Assembly (NCBI GenBank): GCA_913045325.1
Contig: CAJWPZ010000001.1
Coordinates: 62,001 to 126,000 of the forward strand
Length of the DNA stretch: 64,000 nt
From: an uncultured Flavobacteriaceae bacterium
GTDB taxonomy: Bacteria; Bacteroidota; Bacteroidia; Flavobacteriales; Flavobacteriaceae
Direction: 5' to 3'
Position numbers and translations under genes: made by a program. The notes under the pieces are model-generated. The model worked only from the letters and a program-made list of their open reading frames with translations, was not told the origin of the DNA and did not search any database. The number at the start of each line of letters is the position of its first letter. The stretch's first letter is position 1. This document shows positions 1-8,671 of the stretch, in pieces.

Positions 1-1
1 A

Positions 2-832
2 GTAAATACAATTGCTGAATTAAGAGCGGGTACCATTGGTAATGATTATACACTAAACGGTGAGGCAGTTGTTACTTTTGTACAAAGTTTTAGAAATCAA
101 AAATTTATTGAAGATGGTACTGCTGCAATTTTAATTGACGACAGTAACGCGATTATCACCTCTGCACTTGCTGCTGGTGATGGTATAACAGGACTTACAG
201 GTACCCTAGATGAATTTGGAGGAATGATGCAGTTTAGACCAACAATGAGTGTTTCTGCTTCTTCTACTGGCAATGCAATTGTAGCGCAGTCTGTACTAGT
301 ATCAGATTTAAATGCAAATCCAAACAATTATGAGTCTGAGTATGTGCGCATCTTTGAATATGCAATTATTGACGCTGCGACAAACCCAACTTGGATTGTA
401 GGATTAGAGTATCAAATGCTTACTCAAAGTGGAGATTATATCTTTAGAACCTCTTTCTATGATGCAGATTACATCGGTGCAGAAGTGCCAACAAGTAACA
501 CCACAGTAGTCTCTGGTATTATTACAGAGCGTAACGACGGCAGCTACTACATCACCGCAAGAAGTCTTTCTGATTTTGCTAATGACCTAGGAGCTAATGA
601 CAACGCTATAGAAGGTTTTGTGATGACGCCTAATCCTGCAAACACTTTTATCCAAGTAAAAGGCGCTAGCAATAGCCCAATGTCTATACAAATTTTTGAC
701 ATCCTTGGAAAGCAAGTTCTTGCTCTAGAAAATGCAAACCGTGTAAACATCCAGAGCTTAACCTCTGGAATGTACATTGTAAAAGCGGTTCAAAATGGTG
801 GGGTTGCAACTACAAAATTGATTGTACAATAA
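2..832 (+). CDS. T9SS-sorted secreted protein, C-terminal part (5' end outside window)
   Basis: The reading frame is open from base 2, so the start lies upstream of the window; 276 residues are visible. The first roughly 190 residues carry beta-rich segments of the kind found in OB-fold-like modules of secreted Bacteroidota proteins (for example AELRAGTIGNDYTLNGEAVV). The last 75 or so residues form a typical type A T9SS sorting domain: MTPNPANTFIQVKG, then IFDILGKQV, then LTSGMYIVKAV and the terminal KLIVQ. The protein is therefore predicted to cross the outer membrane by the gliding-linked secretion system. The catalytic or binding part is not in the window, so no function is assigned. A strong hairpin terminator follows. 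Confidence 0.85.
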   Translation, partial: VNTIAELRAGTIGNDYTLNGEAVVTFVQSFRNQKFIEDGTAAILIDDSNAIITSALAAGDGITGLTGTLDEFGGMMQFRPTMSVSASSTGNAIVAQSVLVSDLNANPNNYESEYVRIFEYAIIDAATNPTWIVGLEYQMLTQSGDYIFRTSFYDADYIGAEVPTSNTTVVSGIITERNDGSYYITARSLSDFANDLGANDNAIEGFVMTPNPANTFIQVKGASNSPMSIQIFDILGKQVLALENANRVNIQSLTSGMYIVKAVQNGGVATTKLIVQ

Positions 833-852
833 ACGCTCATTTCATTGTATTT

Positions 853-887
853 AAAGAGGCTGTCTTTGTTATAAGACAGCCTCTTTT
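853..887 (+). terminator. Rho-independent terminator after the T9SS protein
   Basis: An AGAGGCTGTCTT arm pairs with AAGACAGCCTCT across a short loop and is followed by a T run. It begins 20 bases after the stop codon. Confidence 0.85.
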
Positions 888-935
888 TATTTTCATAAGC
901 TTTATATAATATATCCTTTTGGTGATATTATTGTG

Positions 936-943
936 TACTTTTG
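936..943 (+). promoter_or_regulatory. Bacteroidota -7 box for the LuxE-like gene
   Basis: TACTTTTG fits the flavobacterial -7 consensus TAnnTTTG and lies 23 bases before the ATG at 967. No TTG at the ideal 17-23 spacing is present; the nearest is at 919 with a 14-base spacer. Its position inside the 5' end of the longest possible reading frame argues for the 967 start. Confidence 0.55.
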
Positions 944-966
944 AAGGGTCACCTCGGAAATTTAAA

Positions 967-1941
967 ATGCCTATCATACCTGTTTTCAACATACAAAGCC
1001 AAAAAGAATTTGAACAAAAGGCACTACAAGTTTTTAAATTTCAGTATGAGAACCTTACTATATACAAGACCTATTGTGATCTTTTAAAGGTGGACCCACA
1101 CAAGGTTTTAAAAATTAGTGATATTCCATTTCTACCCATTACTTTTTTCAAGCAACAGCCAATTCTAGCAAACAATTGTGTAGTAGAAAAAATATTTACC
1201 AGCAGTGGCACAACATCAAACACAACCAGCAAACACTATGTGGCAGATTTAAAATTATATAAAACTAGTTTTACAACCGCTTTTAAACAACAATATGGTG
1301 CCATTGAAGACTACACCATACTTGCGCTTTTACCAAGCTATTTGGAGAGTGAAGGTTCATCACTAGTTTATATGGTAGATGCGCTTATTGCTATGAGCCA
1401 GCAGCCTAAAAGCGGGTTTTATCTAGACAATCTAGATGCATTAGCCAGTACCATAAAAGCGTTAGAGTTACAAAAGAAAAAAACACTACTGCTCGGGGTT
1501 TCCTATGCCCTTTTAGATCTTATAGAAGCGCACACTTTTAAGCTAAAGCACACTATTATTATGGAAACTGGCGGCATGAAAGGGCGCAGAAAAGAACTTA
1601 TTAAAGAAAGCTTACACGAAAAACTCTCTAAAGGATTTGGAGTTAAAACAATACACAGTGAGTATGGCATGACAGAGTTACTCTCTCAGGCCTACTCAAA
1701 GGGGAATGGGATTTTTAAGTGCCCCCCTTGGATGAGGGTACTCACCAGAGATACCCAAGACCCAAGGGGGTGGGTAAGGGGTAAAACCGGTGGTATTAAC
1801 GTAATAGATTTGGCCAATCAATACACCTGCTCCTTTATAGCAACTCAAGATCTTGGAAGAAGCAATAAAGATGGAAGTTTTGAAATTCTAGGCCGCTTTG
1901 ACACAAGCGATGTTAGAGGGTGTAACTTAATGGTAGATTAA
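967..1941 (+). CDS. LuxE/PaaK-family acyl-protein synthetase-like acyltransferase
   Basis: A 324-residue protein related to LuxE acyl-protein synthetases and, more distantly, to PaaK in the ANL adenylating superfamily. Visible motifs are the phosphate-binding SSGTT (residues 79-83) and YGMTE (233-237), both expected for adenylation chemistry. I use ATG 967 rather than the upstream TTG at 919, because the -7 box at 936-943 would lie inside the longer version. No luciferase or fatty acid reductase gene is nearby, so the acyl acceptor is unknown; a role in modifying a lipid or pigment precursor is possible but not shown. It is monocistronic, with a terminator at each end. Confidence 0.8.
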   Translation: MPIIPVFNIQSQKEFEQKALQVFKFQYENLTIYKTYCDLLKVDPHKVLKISDIPFLPITFFKQQPILANNCVVEKIFTSSGTTSNTTSKHYVADLKLYKTSFTTAFKQQYGAIEDYTILALLPSYLESEGSSLVYMVDALIAMSQQPKSGFYLDNLDALASTIKALELQKKKTLLLGVSYALLDLIEAHTFKLKHTIIMETGGMKGRRKELIKESLHEKLSKGFGVKTIHSEYGMTELLSQAYSKGNGIFKCPPWMRVLTRDTQDPRGWVRGKTGGINVIDLANQYTCSFIATQDLGRSNKDGSFEILGRFDTSDVRGCNLMVD

Positions 1942-1945
1942 AATT

Positions 1946-1979
1946 AAAAAACATCCATTTTTTTAAAATGGATGTTTTT
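1946..1979. terminator. Bidirectional terminator between the LuxE-like gene and tyrS
   Basis: AAAACATCCATTTT pairs with AAAATGGATGTTTT, with an A run on the left and a T run on the right, so it can serve both convergent genes. Confidence 0.85.
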
Positions 1980-2013
1980 TATGTATGCGATTTCCCTTAG
2001 TAATCTACAAGGA

Positions 2014-3312
2014 TTATTCGGCCAGAATGATAAACTTGTTTTTCTTACCCCGCTGCAGTAAAATAAACTTGCCATGAATTAAGTCTTTAGACTTAATAAG
2101 GTGTGCTTCCTTTACTTTAGTGAAATTTACAGAAACAGAATTTTCTTTTAATGCTCTTCTGGCTTCACCGTTAGATTTCAAAAAACCGGTTTTTTCTGCC
2201 AAGGCTGCAATAATATCTAAACCATTATCAAGTTCACTTTTAGCGATGGTAGCCATAGGCACTCCCTCAAAAATGCTTAAAAAAGTATCCTCATCAATGT
2301 TATTGATGTCTTGTGCTGCCGTCTTGCTAAATAAAATAGTAGAAGCCTGTATTGCTTTAGTACAAGCAGCGGTTCCATGCACTGTGGTGGTAACCTCTTG
2401 GGCTAATCTTTTTTGAAGTCCTTTGGTGTGTTCTTGCCCCTGATGCCCAGAGATAATATCTTCTATGGTTTGTTTGTCCAGAAAGGTAAATATTTTAATG
2501 TATTTGGCAGCATCTTGATCGCTAGTGTTTAACCAATATTGGTAAAACTTATAGGGAGAAGTTCTTTTAGGGTCTAGCCAAATATTTCCGCCCTCACTCT
2601 TACCAAATTTGCTCCCATCACTTTTTGTTATAAGGGGGCATGTTAAGGCATAGCCTTTACCAGATGCGATGCGTCTAATTAATTCTGTTCCTGTTGTAAT
2701 GTTTCCCCACTGGTCACTTCCTCCCATTTGCAGGGTGCAATCATTGTTTTTATATAGATGCAAAAAATCATACCCTTGAACCATTTGATAAGTAAATTCT
2801 GTAAAAGACATCCCATCAGCATTTTCGCCGCTTAACCTGTTTTTGACAGAATCTTTTGCCATCATGTAGTTAACCGTAAGGTGCTTCCCTACATCACGAA
2901 TAAAATCAAGGAAAGAAAAATCTTTCATCCAATGATAATTATTCACCATTACAGCTTGGTTTGCAGCTCCAGAACTAAAATCTAAAAACTGAGATAGTTG
3001 TTTACCTACACACTCCTGGTTGTGAGCAAGGGTTGCCTCATCTAGTAAATTACGTTCACTAGACTTCCCTGAAGGATCACCAATCATACCTGTTGCACCA
3101 CCCACTAAAGCATAGGGTTTGTGCCCCGCTTTCTGGAAAAAAGACAACAACATTATTGGCACTAGATTACCGATGTGTAAAGAATCTGCGGTAGGATCAA
3201 AACCCACATAAGCGCTACGCATTGTCTCTAGTAAATGTTTTTGGGTGTCTGGCATTACATCGTGGAGCATTCCACGCCATTGTAATTCTTCAACAAAATC
3301 TGAAATATTCAT
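2014..3312 (-). CDS. tyrS: Tyrosyl-tRNA synthetase
   Basis: A 432-residue class I aminoacyl-tRNA synthetase that charges tRNA-Tyr. The HIGH-type signature is HIGN at residues 46-49. The tyrosine-site segment QMGGSDQWGNI is near 195-205, the KMSKS-type loop is KFGKS (235-239), and an S4-like RNA-binding domain closes the C-terminus (SVSVNFTKVKEAHLI onward). Length is usual for bacterial TyrS. A TAAGTTTG -7 box lies on the minus strand at 3330-3337, 18 bases upstream. The gene converges on the LuxE-like gene. Confidence 0.97.
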   Translation of the reverse strand: MNISDFVEELQWRGMLHDVMPDTQKHLLETMRSAYVGFDPTADSLHIGNLVPIMLLSFFQKAGHKPYALVGGATGMIGDPSGKSSERNLLDEATLAHNQECVGKQLSQFLDFSSGAANQAVMVNNYHWMKDFSFLDFIRDVGKHLTVNYMMAKDSVKNRLSGENADGMSFTEFTYQMVQGYDFLHLYKNNDCTLQMGGSDQWGNITTGTELIRRIASGKGYALTCPLITKSDGSKFGKSEGGNIWLDPKRTSPYKFYQYWLNTSDQDAAKYIKIFTFLDKQTIEDIISGHQGQEHTKGLQKRLAQEVTTTVHGTAACTKAIQASTILFSKTAAQDINNIDEDTFLSIFEGVPMATIAKSELDNGLDIIAALAEKTGFLKSNGEARRALKENSVSVNFTKVKEAHLIKSKDLIHGKFILLQRGKKNKFIILAE

Positions 3313-3383
3313 GACTTTTAAATTTAAAACAAACTTACATAATTCATCTTTTTTTACCGCTTATAATAGCGTATTTTAGTGGG

Positions 3384-4400
3384 ATGATTTTAGTTACAGG
3401 CGGTACGGGTTTGGTTGGTAGTCACCTGTTGTATTTTTTAGCAGCATCTGGCTCAAATGTGCGCGCTACTCATAGAAAATCGAGTGATCTCTCCAGGGTA
3501 GAAAAAGTATTTAACTATTATACAGATAAAAAAACCGCTAATACCCTTTTTAATACCATTGAGTGGGTGCAGGCAGATATTACAAATATTGCTGCCCTTA
3601 CCCTTGCTTTTAAAAATTGCGAGTATGTCTATCATTGCGCTGCAATGATAGCCTTTGAACCAAAAAAATACGAGCTATTAAAAAAAGTAAATACCCAAGC
3701 CACAGCCAATATAGTGAATCTATCGCTGGCTCATGGAATTAAAAAATTATGTTATGTAAGCTCTATTGCAACCCTTGGAAACTCAGAGGATGGAAATAGT
3801 ATTACTGAAGAAACACACTTTAATCAAGATGCAGCAAATAATGTATATAGCCTTACCAAATATGCTGCAGAAATGGAAGTTTGGCGAGCCGCACAAGAGG
3901 GGCTAGATACCGTTATTGTAAACCCAGGTGTTATTTTGGGGGCTGGCTCTTGGCATACTGGCAGTGGAGCTATTTTTAAATTAGCCAGTAAAGGAATGTC
4001 ATACTTTACTGGCGGTAGCGTTGCAGTGGTTGATGTTAAAGATGTGGTACTGGCCATGCAAGAATTAATGAATAGTGCCCTTAAAAATGAACGATATATT
4101 TTGGTAGGAGCTACCTTGAGCTATAAAGAGTTTACCGAAAAATTAGCACTTGCCTTTGATAAAAAACCCCCTAGTAAAGAAATAGCTAGATGGAAATTAC
4201 TTTTGATAAGTAGTCTTGAGGGGGTAGTAAGTAGTTTGTTTGGCACTAAAAGAAGACTCCTAAAGGCCAACGTAAAGAGTTTGTATACACGCACGAATTA
4301 CAGCGCTCATAAAATTAAAAACGCCTTATCCTTTAACTTTACTGCTGTTTGTCAAACAATAACTCGTGTGGCCCAGCGGTATACATCTGAGCATAAATAG
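3384..4400 (+). CDS. NAD-dependent epimerase/dehydratase (extended SDR)
   Basis: A 338-residue extended short-chain dehydrogenase. It has the N-terminal nucleotide-binding motif GGTGLVGSH (residues 6-14), the CAAMI segment near 85-89, and the catalytic YxxxK as Y155-K159 (YSLTK). The sequence resembles the NAD-dependent epimerase and dihydroflavonol-reductase-like branch. The substrate cannot be read from the sequence; a nucleotide sugar, sterol-like or acyl substrate are all possible. It ends one base from the stop of the converging DUF4296 gene, with no terminator hairpin between them. Confidence 0.85.
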   Translation: MILVTGGTGLVGSHLLYFLAASGSNVRATHRKSSDLSRVEKVFNYYTDKKTANTLFNTIEWVQADITNIAALTLAFKNCEYVYHCAAMIAFEPKKYELLKKVNTQATANIVNLSLAHGIKKLCYVSSIATLGNSEDGNSITEETHFNQDAANNVYSLTKYAAEMEVWRAAQEGLDTVIVNPGVILGAGSWHTGSGAIFKLASKGMSYFTGGSVAVVDVKDVVLAMQELMNSALKNERYILVGATLSYKEFTEKLALAFDKKPPSKEIARWKLLLISSLEGVVSSLFGTKRRLLKANVKSLYTRTNYSAHKIKNALSFNFTAVCQTITRVAQRYTSEHK

Positions 4401-4401
4401 C

Positions 4402-4971
4402 TTATTGTAGAAGGGTTGTTGTTAGGGTTGTCGTGTCTTTTTTTTGTAGCGCTATCTCCAATAACTTGTTTATACTATCTCTTTTTATTTTTGGATATAT
4501 GCTTTGTAGACTATCTAGGGTAGCCCCTTTAACACTGTCTTTTATTCTTTGTAGTTCTTTGGCTCTTTTGTATTGAGCATACAGGGTGTCTTTTTTTGTT
4601 TTTTCTATTTTTAACTTTTCTTGCACCTTTAAAAACAGCTTTTTGTATACCTCTAAATCTGAAGCGTAGTAAGCGTTACTTTGTGCAAACTGTAAACTAT
4701 CTATACGATGCTTTGAGTATAATATAGAGTCTAGTAATACTCCTTTATTTACTATTATTCTATTATCTATACTCCTAGCAGCATTGATTGTATACGCATC
4801 TACTAAAACAGAAACCATGGTGTCTTGAGCAATTAAATTTACCGGTATCTGCGGCCGCTTCACATCTTGGCAAGCTGTTAAAACAAGCCCAAAAACAAAT
4901 ACGATTAAAAAAAGACGCCCCTTTTTTAATTGTACTTTGTGTTTATAAAGTAGCTTGTTTTTTAGTTTCAT
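4402..4971 (-). CDS. DUF4296 lipoprotein
   Basis: A 189-residue lipoprotein with a hydrophobic signal segment ending in the lipobox LTAC (Cys34), preceded by a long basic n-region. The mature part is charged and helical, with a DAYTINAARSID stretch typical of DUF4296, a Bacteroidota-only family of unknown function. Its ATG overlaps the dihydroorotase stop in an ATGA arrangement, so translation is coupled to pyrC. This three-gene arrangement puts it in one transcript with an isoprenoid glycosyltransferase and a pyrimidine enzyme, with no obvious metabolic link. Confidence 0.8.
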   Translation of the reverse strand: MKLKNKLLYKHKVQLKKGRLFLIVFVFGLVLTACQDVKRPQIPVNLIAQDTMVSVLVDAYTINAARSIDNRIIVNKGVLLDSILYSKHRIDSLQFAQSNAYYASDLEVYKKLFLKVQEKLKIEKTKKDTLYAQYKRAKELQRIKDSVKGATLDSLQSIYPKIKRDSINKLLEIALQKKDTTTLTTTLLQ

Positions 4972-6308
4972 CTATTAAAAGTTAAACGCTCCCCTTTTGT
5001 AGTTTTTGTTATTTTTCCGTTTTCATATGCTAGGTGGCCATTAACAAAAGTATGTGTCACTCTAGCTCTAAAGGTGGTGCCTTCAAAGGGAGACCAACCA
5101 CATTTATAAGCAATATTTTCTTTGGTAACCGTCCAGGGTGCATTTGGATTTATCAAAACCAAATCTGCTTTATAGCCTTTTCTGATATACCCTCGATCTT
5201 TTATTTCAAATAAGATAGCAGGATTATGGGCTACTTTTTCTACTAGTTTCTCTACTGTAATGTATCCCTTGCGTTGCATCTCAAAGAGCGCCTCTAATGC
5301 ATGTTGCACCAGGGGTCCTCCAGAAGGAGCTTTGGTATATACATTGTCTTTTTCCTCTAGGGTATGTGGGGCATGATCTGTAGCAATCACATCGATGCGG
5401 CCTTCATTAAGAGCTTTCCAGAGCCCTTCTCTGTCTTTTTTTGTTTTAACCGCTGGGTTCCATTTTATTTTGGTTCCTTTTGAGGGGTAATCTTCATCAG
5501 TAAACCACAGGTGATGTACACAAACTTCTGCAGTTATCTTTTTGTCTTTTAGCGACTTTTTTTTGTCAAAAAGCTTGGTTTCTTTTGCTGTTGAAAGATG
5601 AAAAACATGCAGCCTCGCTCCTGTTTTTTTAGCCAGTGCAATGGCCTGAGAAGAGGAAATATAACAGGCCTGCTCACTGCGTATTTCTGGATGCTTTTCT
5701 ATAGGAATAGCATCACCATAAATAGCGATTGCAGCTTCTAGGTTTTTTTTAATGGTGGCTTCGTCTTCACAATGAGTTGAGATGAGCAAATCTGTCTTGC
5801 TGAAAATTTCTTCTAAAACGGCTGGATTATCTACCAACATATTTCCTGTAGAACTACCTAAAAATAACTTAAGGCCAGCCACCTTGGTTTTATCTACTTT
5901 TAATATTTCAGATAAATTATCATTGGTGCCGCCAAACATAAAAGAGTAATTAGCGTGCGCATCTTTAGCTGCAATAGCAAATTTTTCTTCTAGTAAATCT
6001 ATAGTAGTGGCTTGAGGGACCGTGTTTGGCATTTCAATAAAAGAAGTGATACCGCCTGCAACAGCTGCGCGAGATTCTGTTTTAATTGTTGCCTTATGAG
6101 TGAGTCCTGGCTCCCTGAAATGAACCTGATCGTCTATCATGCCAGGTATTAAATAAAATCCGTCTGCATCTATTACTTTGGTGTCTGCATTTTTCACGCT
6201 AATGGAAGGTGCAATCTCTGCAATACGATCTGCCTCAATAAGAACATCACCACTGGTAATGGTTCCTTCATTTACTATTTGAGCATTTTTAATTAAAACT
6301 GTGCGCAT
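4968..6308 (-). CDS. pyrC: Dihydroorotase (type I amidohydrolase)
   Basis: A 446-residue amidohydrolase of the PyrC family, which cyclises carbamoyl-aspartate to dihydroorotate in de novo pyrimidine synthesis. The metal-site region reads DDQVHFREPG (residues 59-68). The first histidine of the usual HxH pair is Gln61, while His63 is kept. Later ligand motifs are present: STHCEDE, LHVFHLS and IATDHAPH. Gln in place of the first His is, from memory, common in Bacteroidota dihydroorotases, so I still call this catalytic rather than a pseudo-dihydroorotase. The ATG shares one base with the preceding glycosyltransferase stop (TAATG). Confidence 0.9.
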   Translation of the reverse strand: MRTVLIKNAQIVNEGTITSGDVLIEADRIAEIAPSISVKNADTKVIDADGFYLIPGMIDDQVHFREPGLTHKATIKTESRAAVAGGITSFIEMPNTVPQATTIDLLEEKFAIAAKDAHANYSFMFGGTNDNLSEILKVDKTKVAGLKLFLGSSTGNMLVDNPAVLEEIFSKTDLLISTHCEDEATIKKNLEAAIAIYGDAIPIEKHPEIRSEQACYISSSQAIALAKKTGARLHVFHLSTAKETKLFDKKKSLKDKKITAEVCVHHLWFTDEDYPSKGTKIKWNPAVKTKKDREGLWKALNEGRIDVIATDHAPHTLEEKDNVYTKAPSGGPLVQHALEALFEMQRKGYITVEKLVEKVAHNPAILFEIKDRGYIRKGYKADLVLINPNAPWTVTKENIAYKCGWSPFEGTTFRARVTHTFVNGHLAYENGKITKTTKGERLTFNR

Positions 6309-7039
6309 TATATTTCTAATATTTTAAATATACTTTTCAATTTCATGGCAAGAACTCCAAAGATAGCCTCAGAAATAATTCCTTTGCTCATTTTTGATGT
6401 ACCCTTGGTTCTGTCTGTAAAAATTACAGGCACTTCTTTTATTTTAAATTTACTGAGATAGGTCTTAAACTTCATTTCTATTTGAAATGCATACCCAACA
6501 AACTTAATAGCGTCTAAATTTATGGCCTCTAAAACTTCACGTTTGTAACAAATAAAACCTGCAGTGGTGTCATCAATTTTCATGCCCGTTATCCAGCGAA
6601 CATATTTTGAGGCTCCCCAAGATAACAGCACCCTATTCATCGGCCAATTTACAACGTTTACCCCCGTTACATACCGAGAGCCTATTGCCATATCGCAATT
6701 TTCAGTTTCACAGGCACTGTAAAGTCGAAGAAGATCCTTAGGATTGTGAGAAAAATCTGCATCCATTTCAAAGATAAAATCATACTGCTTTTTTAAGGCC
6801 CATTTAAATCCTGCAATGTATGCAGTCCCTAGGCCCAGCTTTGAAGTTCTCTTTAATAAAAAAAGTGTGTCGGGATATTCTTTAATTAATTTCTCAACCT
6901 CAGCAGCAGTGCCGTCTGGAGAATTGTCATCAACCACCAGGATATCAAAGTCTTGCTGCAACGAAATAATATCGCGCAACAAAAGTTCAATATTCTCAAT
7001 CTCATTATAGGTTGGTATTACAACCAATGCGTTAGACAT
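6308..7039 (-). CDS. Polyprenol monophosphomannose synthase-like GT2 glycosyltransferase
   Basis: A 243-residue family 2 glycosyltransferase of the DPM1/Ppm1 type. It has the nucleotide-binding start VVIPTYNEIENI, VDDNSPDGT (residues 37-44) and the metal-binding DAD (93-95) in MDADFSHNP. There is no transmembrane domain apart from a hydrophobic C-terminal stretch, as in soluble Ppm1 enzymes. It should transfer a hexose from a nucleotide sugar to polyprenyl phosphate on the cytoplasmic face of the membrane; the donor sugar is not readable. It is the first gene of the overlapped run with pyrC and the DUF4296 gene. Confidence 0.88.
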   Translation of the reverse strand: MSNALVVIPTYNEIENIELLLRDIISLQQDFDILVVDDNSPDGTAAEVEKLIKEYPDTLFLLKRTSKLGLGTAYIAGFKWALKKQYDFIFEMDADFSHNPKDLLRLYSACETENCDMAIGSRYVTGVNVVNWPMNRVLLSWGASKYVRWITGMKIDDTTAGFICYKREVLEAINLDAIKFVGYAFQIEMKFKTYLSKFKIKEVPVIFTDRTKGTSKMSKGIISEAIFGVLAMKLKSIFKILEI

Positions 7040-7156
7040 TTTCCTTGATTTAATATAACAAAGGTACTTTTTTTAAACCATATCTTACAGGTAAAAAAAT
7101 GTAATTCCTGCCCCACACATCTTGTACAATATGTTATCTTTAACCTAAAAAATGCA

Positions 7157-7810
7157 GTGCAGTATCTAGATAGAATTTACACATCCCAAGACTGGATTAC
7201 ACTGCTTTTACTATGCTGTATTATCATCACAACGGTAGTAAAAATAGCATACCCTCTTAGGTTTCAAGAATTTTTAAAACTGCCTTTGAGCAATAAATAC
7301 TTTTTTGTTTTTGGGAAAAATGACCCCATATACCATCTTTTTAATGTGCTATTATTTATCCCGCAAGCCATTTGTGTTGCCTTATTACTGTACAAGGTTA
7401 TTGCTTGGCAACATCCAACAATGCTTTTAGACACCTCTTTTCTATTCATCAAAATTTTAGGGGGTTTTGTAGGATTTGTAGTCGCAAAAATTATCCTAGA
7501 AAAAACCATAGGAATCATCCTTAATATTGAAAATATCATACATCAATATGTATATCAAAAACTAAGTTATAGAAACCTAATGAGTGTTTTGTTTTTAATT
7601 ATGCTCTTTATTGTGGCTTATATTACCCCAATTAATAAAGAAATAATGATTGTGTTTTGCCTTGTAACTTTAGTTATAAATGCAATTGCACTGTTTTACA
7701 GCTACAAAACAAACAGAAAATTAATAATAACGAACTTCTTTTATTTTATTTTGTATCTTTGCGCTCTGGAAATTTCGCCCTACATCATACTATACAAGGT
7801 ATTTATGTAA
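7157..7810 (+). CDS. DUF4271 integral membrane protein
   Basis: A 217-residue membrane protein with about six hydrophobic segments, including ITLLLLCCIIITTVV, FNVLLFIPQAICVALLL and LMSVLFLIMLFIVAYI. It matches my recollection of DUF4271, a Bacteroidota family usually found immediately before hemD. The start is a GTG at 7157; the ATG at 7152 is out of frame and closes at once. The stop is 28 bases before hemD, suggesting cotranscription. Function is unknown. Confidence 0.8.
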   Translation: MQYLDRIYTSQDWITLLLLCCIIITTVVKIAYPLRFQEFLKLPLSNKYFFVFGKNDPIYHLFNVLLFIPQAICVALLLYKVIAWQHPTMLLDTSFLFIKILGGFVGFVVAKIILEKTIGIILNIENIIHQYVYQKLSYRNLMSVLFLIMLFIVAYITPINKEIMIVFCLVTLVINAIALFYSYKTNRKLIITNFFYFILYLCALEISPYIILYKVFM

Positions 7811-7838
7811 CTGATTGATTTTTAATAAAGTGTTGCTT

Positions 7839-8585
7839 ATGAAAGTGAAAACTATTTTAGTTTCTCAACCTGAACCAAAGGTAGAAAACTCCCCTTATTT
7901 TGATCTTATCGATAGACAAAAAGTGAAAATAGATTTCATCCCTTTTATTCATGTAGAGGGTGTCTCTGGCAAACAAGTGCGGTCTCAAAAAGTTGATCTT
8001 GCTAGTTTTACCGCAATCATTTTAACATCTCGTAACGCTGTAGATCATTTCTTTAGAATTGCAGATGAACTTCGCTTTAAGGTGCCAGATACAATGAAGT
8101 ACTTTTGCCAAAGCGAAGCTGTAGCGTATTATCTGCAAAAATATGTAGTGTACAGAAAACGCAAAATATATGTTGGTAAAAGAACATTTACAGAGCTGTC
8201 TCCACTGATAAAAAAATACAAAACAGAAACGTTTTTACTCCCCGCGAGCGATAAATTAAAACCAGAGGTTCCAAGAGTTTTAAATGACCTTAATGTAGAT
8301 TGGACAGAATCTGTATTTTACAAAACCGTTGTTAGCGATCTTAGCGGTCTTAAAAATGTGTTTTATGACATTTTGGTTTTCTTTAGCCCAAGTGGTATCG
8401 AGTCACTTTTTGAGAACTTCCCAGATTTCAAACAAAACGATACTCGTATCGCCGTATTTGGCAACACAACGGTTAAAGCATCGCTAGAAAAAGGATTACG
8501 TGTAGATATTCAAGCCCCAACACCAGAGAATCCATCAATGACTATGGCTCTTGAAAAATACATTAAAGCACAGAATAAAAAATAG
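7839..8585 (+). CDS. hemD: Uroporphyrinogen-III synthase
   Basis: A 248-residue protein of the HemD fold, which closes hydroxymethylbilane to uroporphyrinogen III in tetrapyrrole synthesis. Supporting segments are TAIILTSRNAVDHFF, an inter-domain stretch around LLPASDKLKPEVPRVL, and VFFSPSGIESLF, which is typical of the second domain. I place the start at ATG 7839 (MKVKTILVSQPEP), because eight weak extra codons precede it in the longer version. It follows DUF4271 closely and ends at a strong terminator. Confidence 0.9.
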   Translation: MKVKTILVSQPEPKVENSPYFDLIDRQKVKIDFIPFIHVEGVSGKQVRSQKVDLASFTAIILTSRNAVDHFFRIADELRFKVPDTMKYFCQSEAVAYYLQKYVVYRKRKIYVGKRTFTELSPLIKKYKTETFLLPASDKLKPEVPRVLNDLNVDWTESVFYKTVVSDLSGLKNVFYDILVFFSPSGIESLFENFPDFKQNDTRIAVFGNTTVKASLEKGLRVDIQAPTPENPSMTMALEKYIKAQNKK

Positions 8586-8618
8586 CACCATAAGGCTCAT
8601 TTTTTGATATACCCTAAA

Positions 8619-8652
8619 AAAAAATCCGATATAGTTATATCGGATTTTTTTT
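8619..8652. terminator. Bidirectional terminator between hemD and pckA
   Basis: ATCCGATATA and TATATCGGAT form a near-perfect palindrome, flanked by an A run on the left and a T run on the right. It serves both convergent genes. Confidence 0.9.
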
Positions 8653-8671
8653 ATGCTCTTATCATTAGGTA

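Noticed and set aside
919..966. Upstream TTG start for the LuxE-like gene
   Set aside because: The -7 promoter box at 936-943 lies inside it, and the LuxE-like sequence begins at 967.
7152..7156. ATG start for DUF4271 at 7152
   Set aside because: It is in another frame that closes after five codons; the GTG at 7157 opens the real frame.
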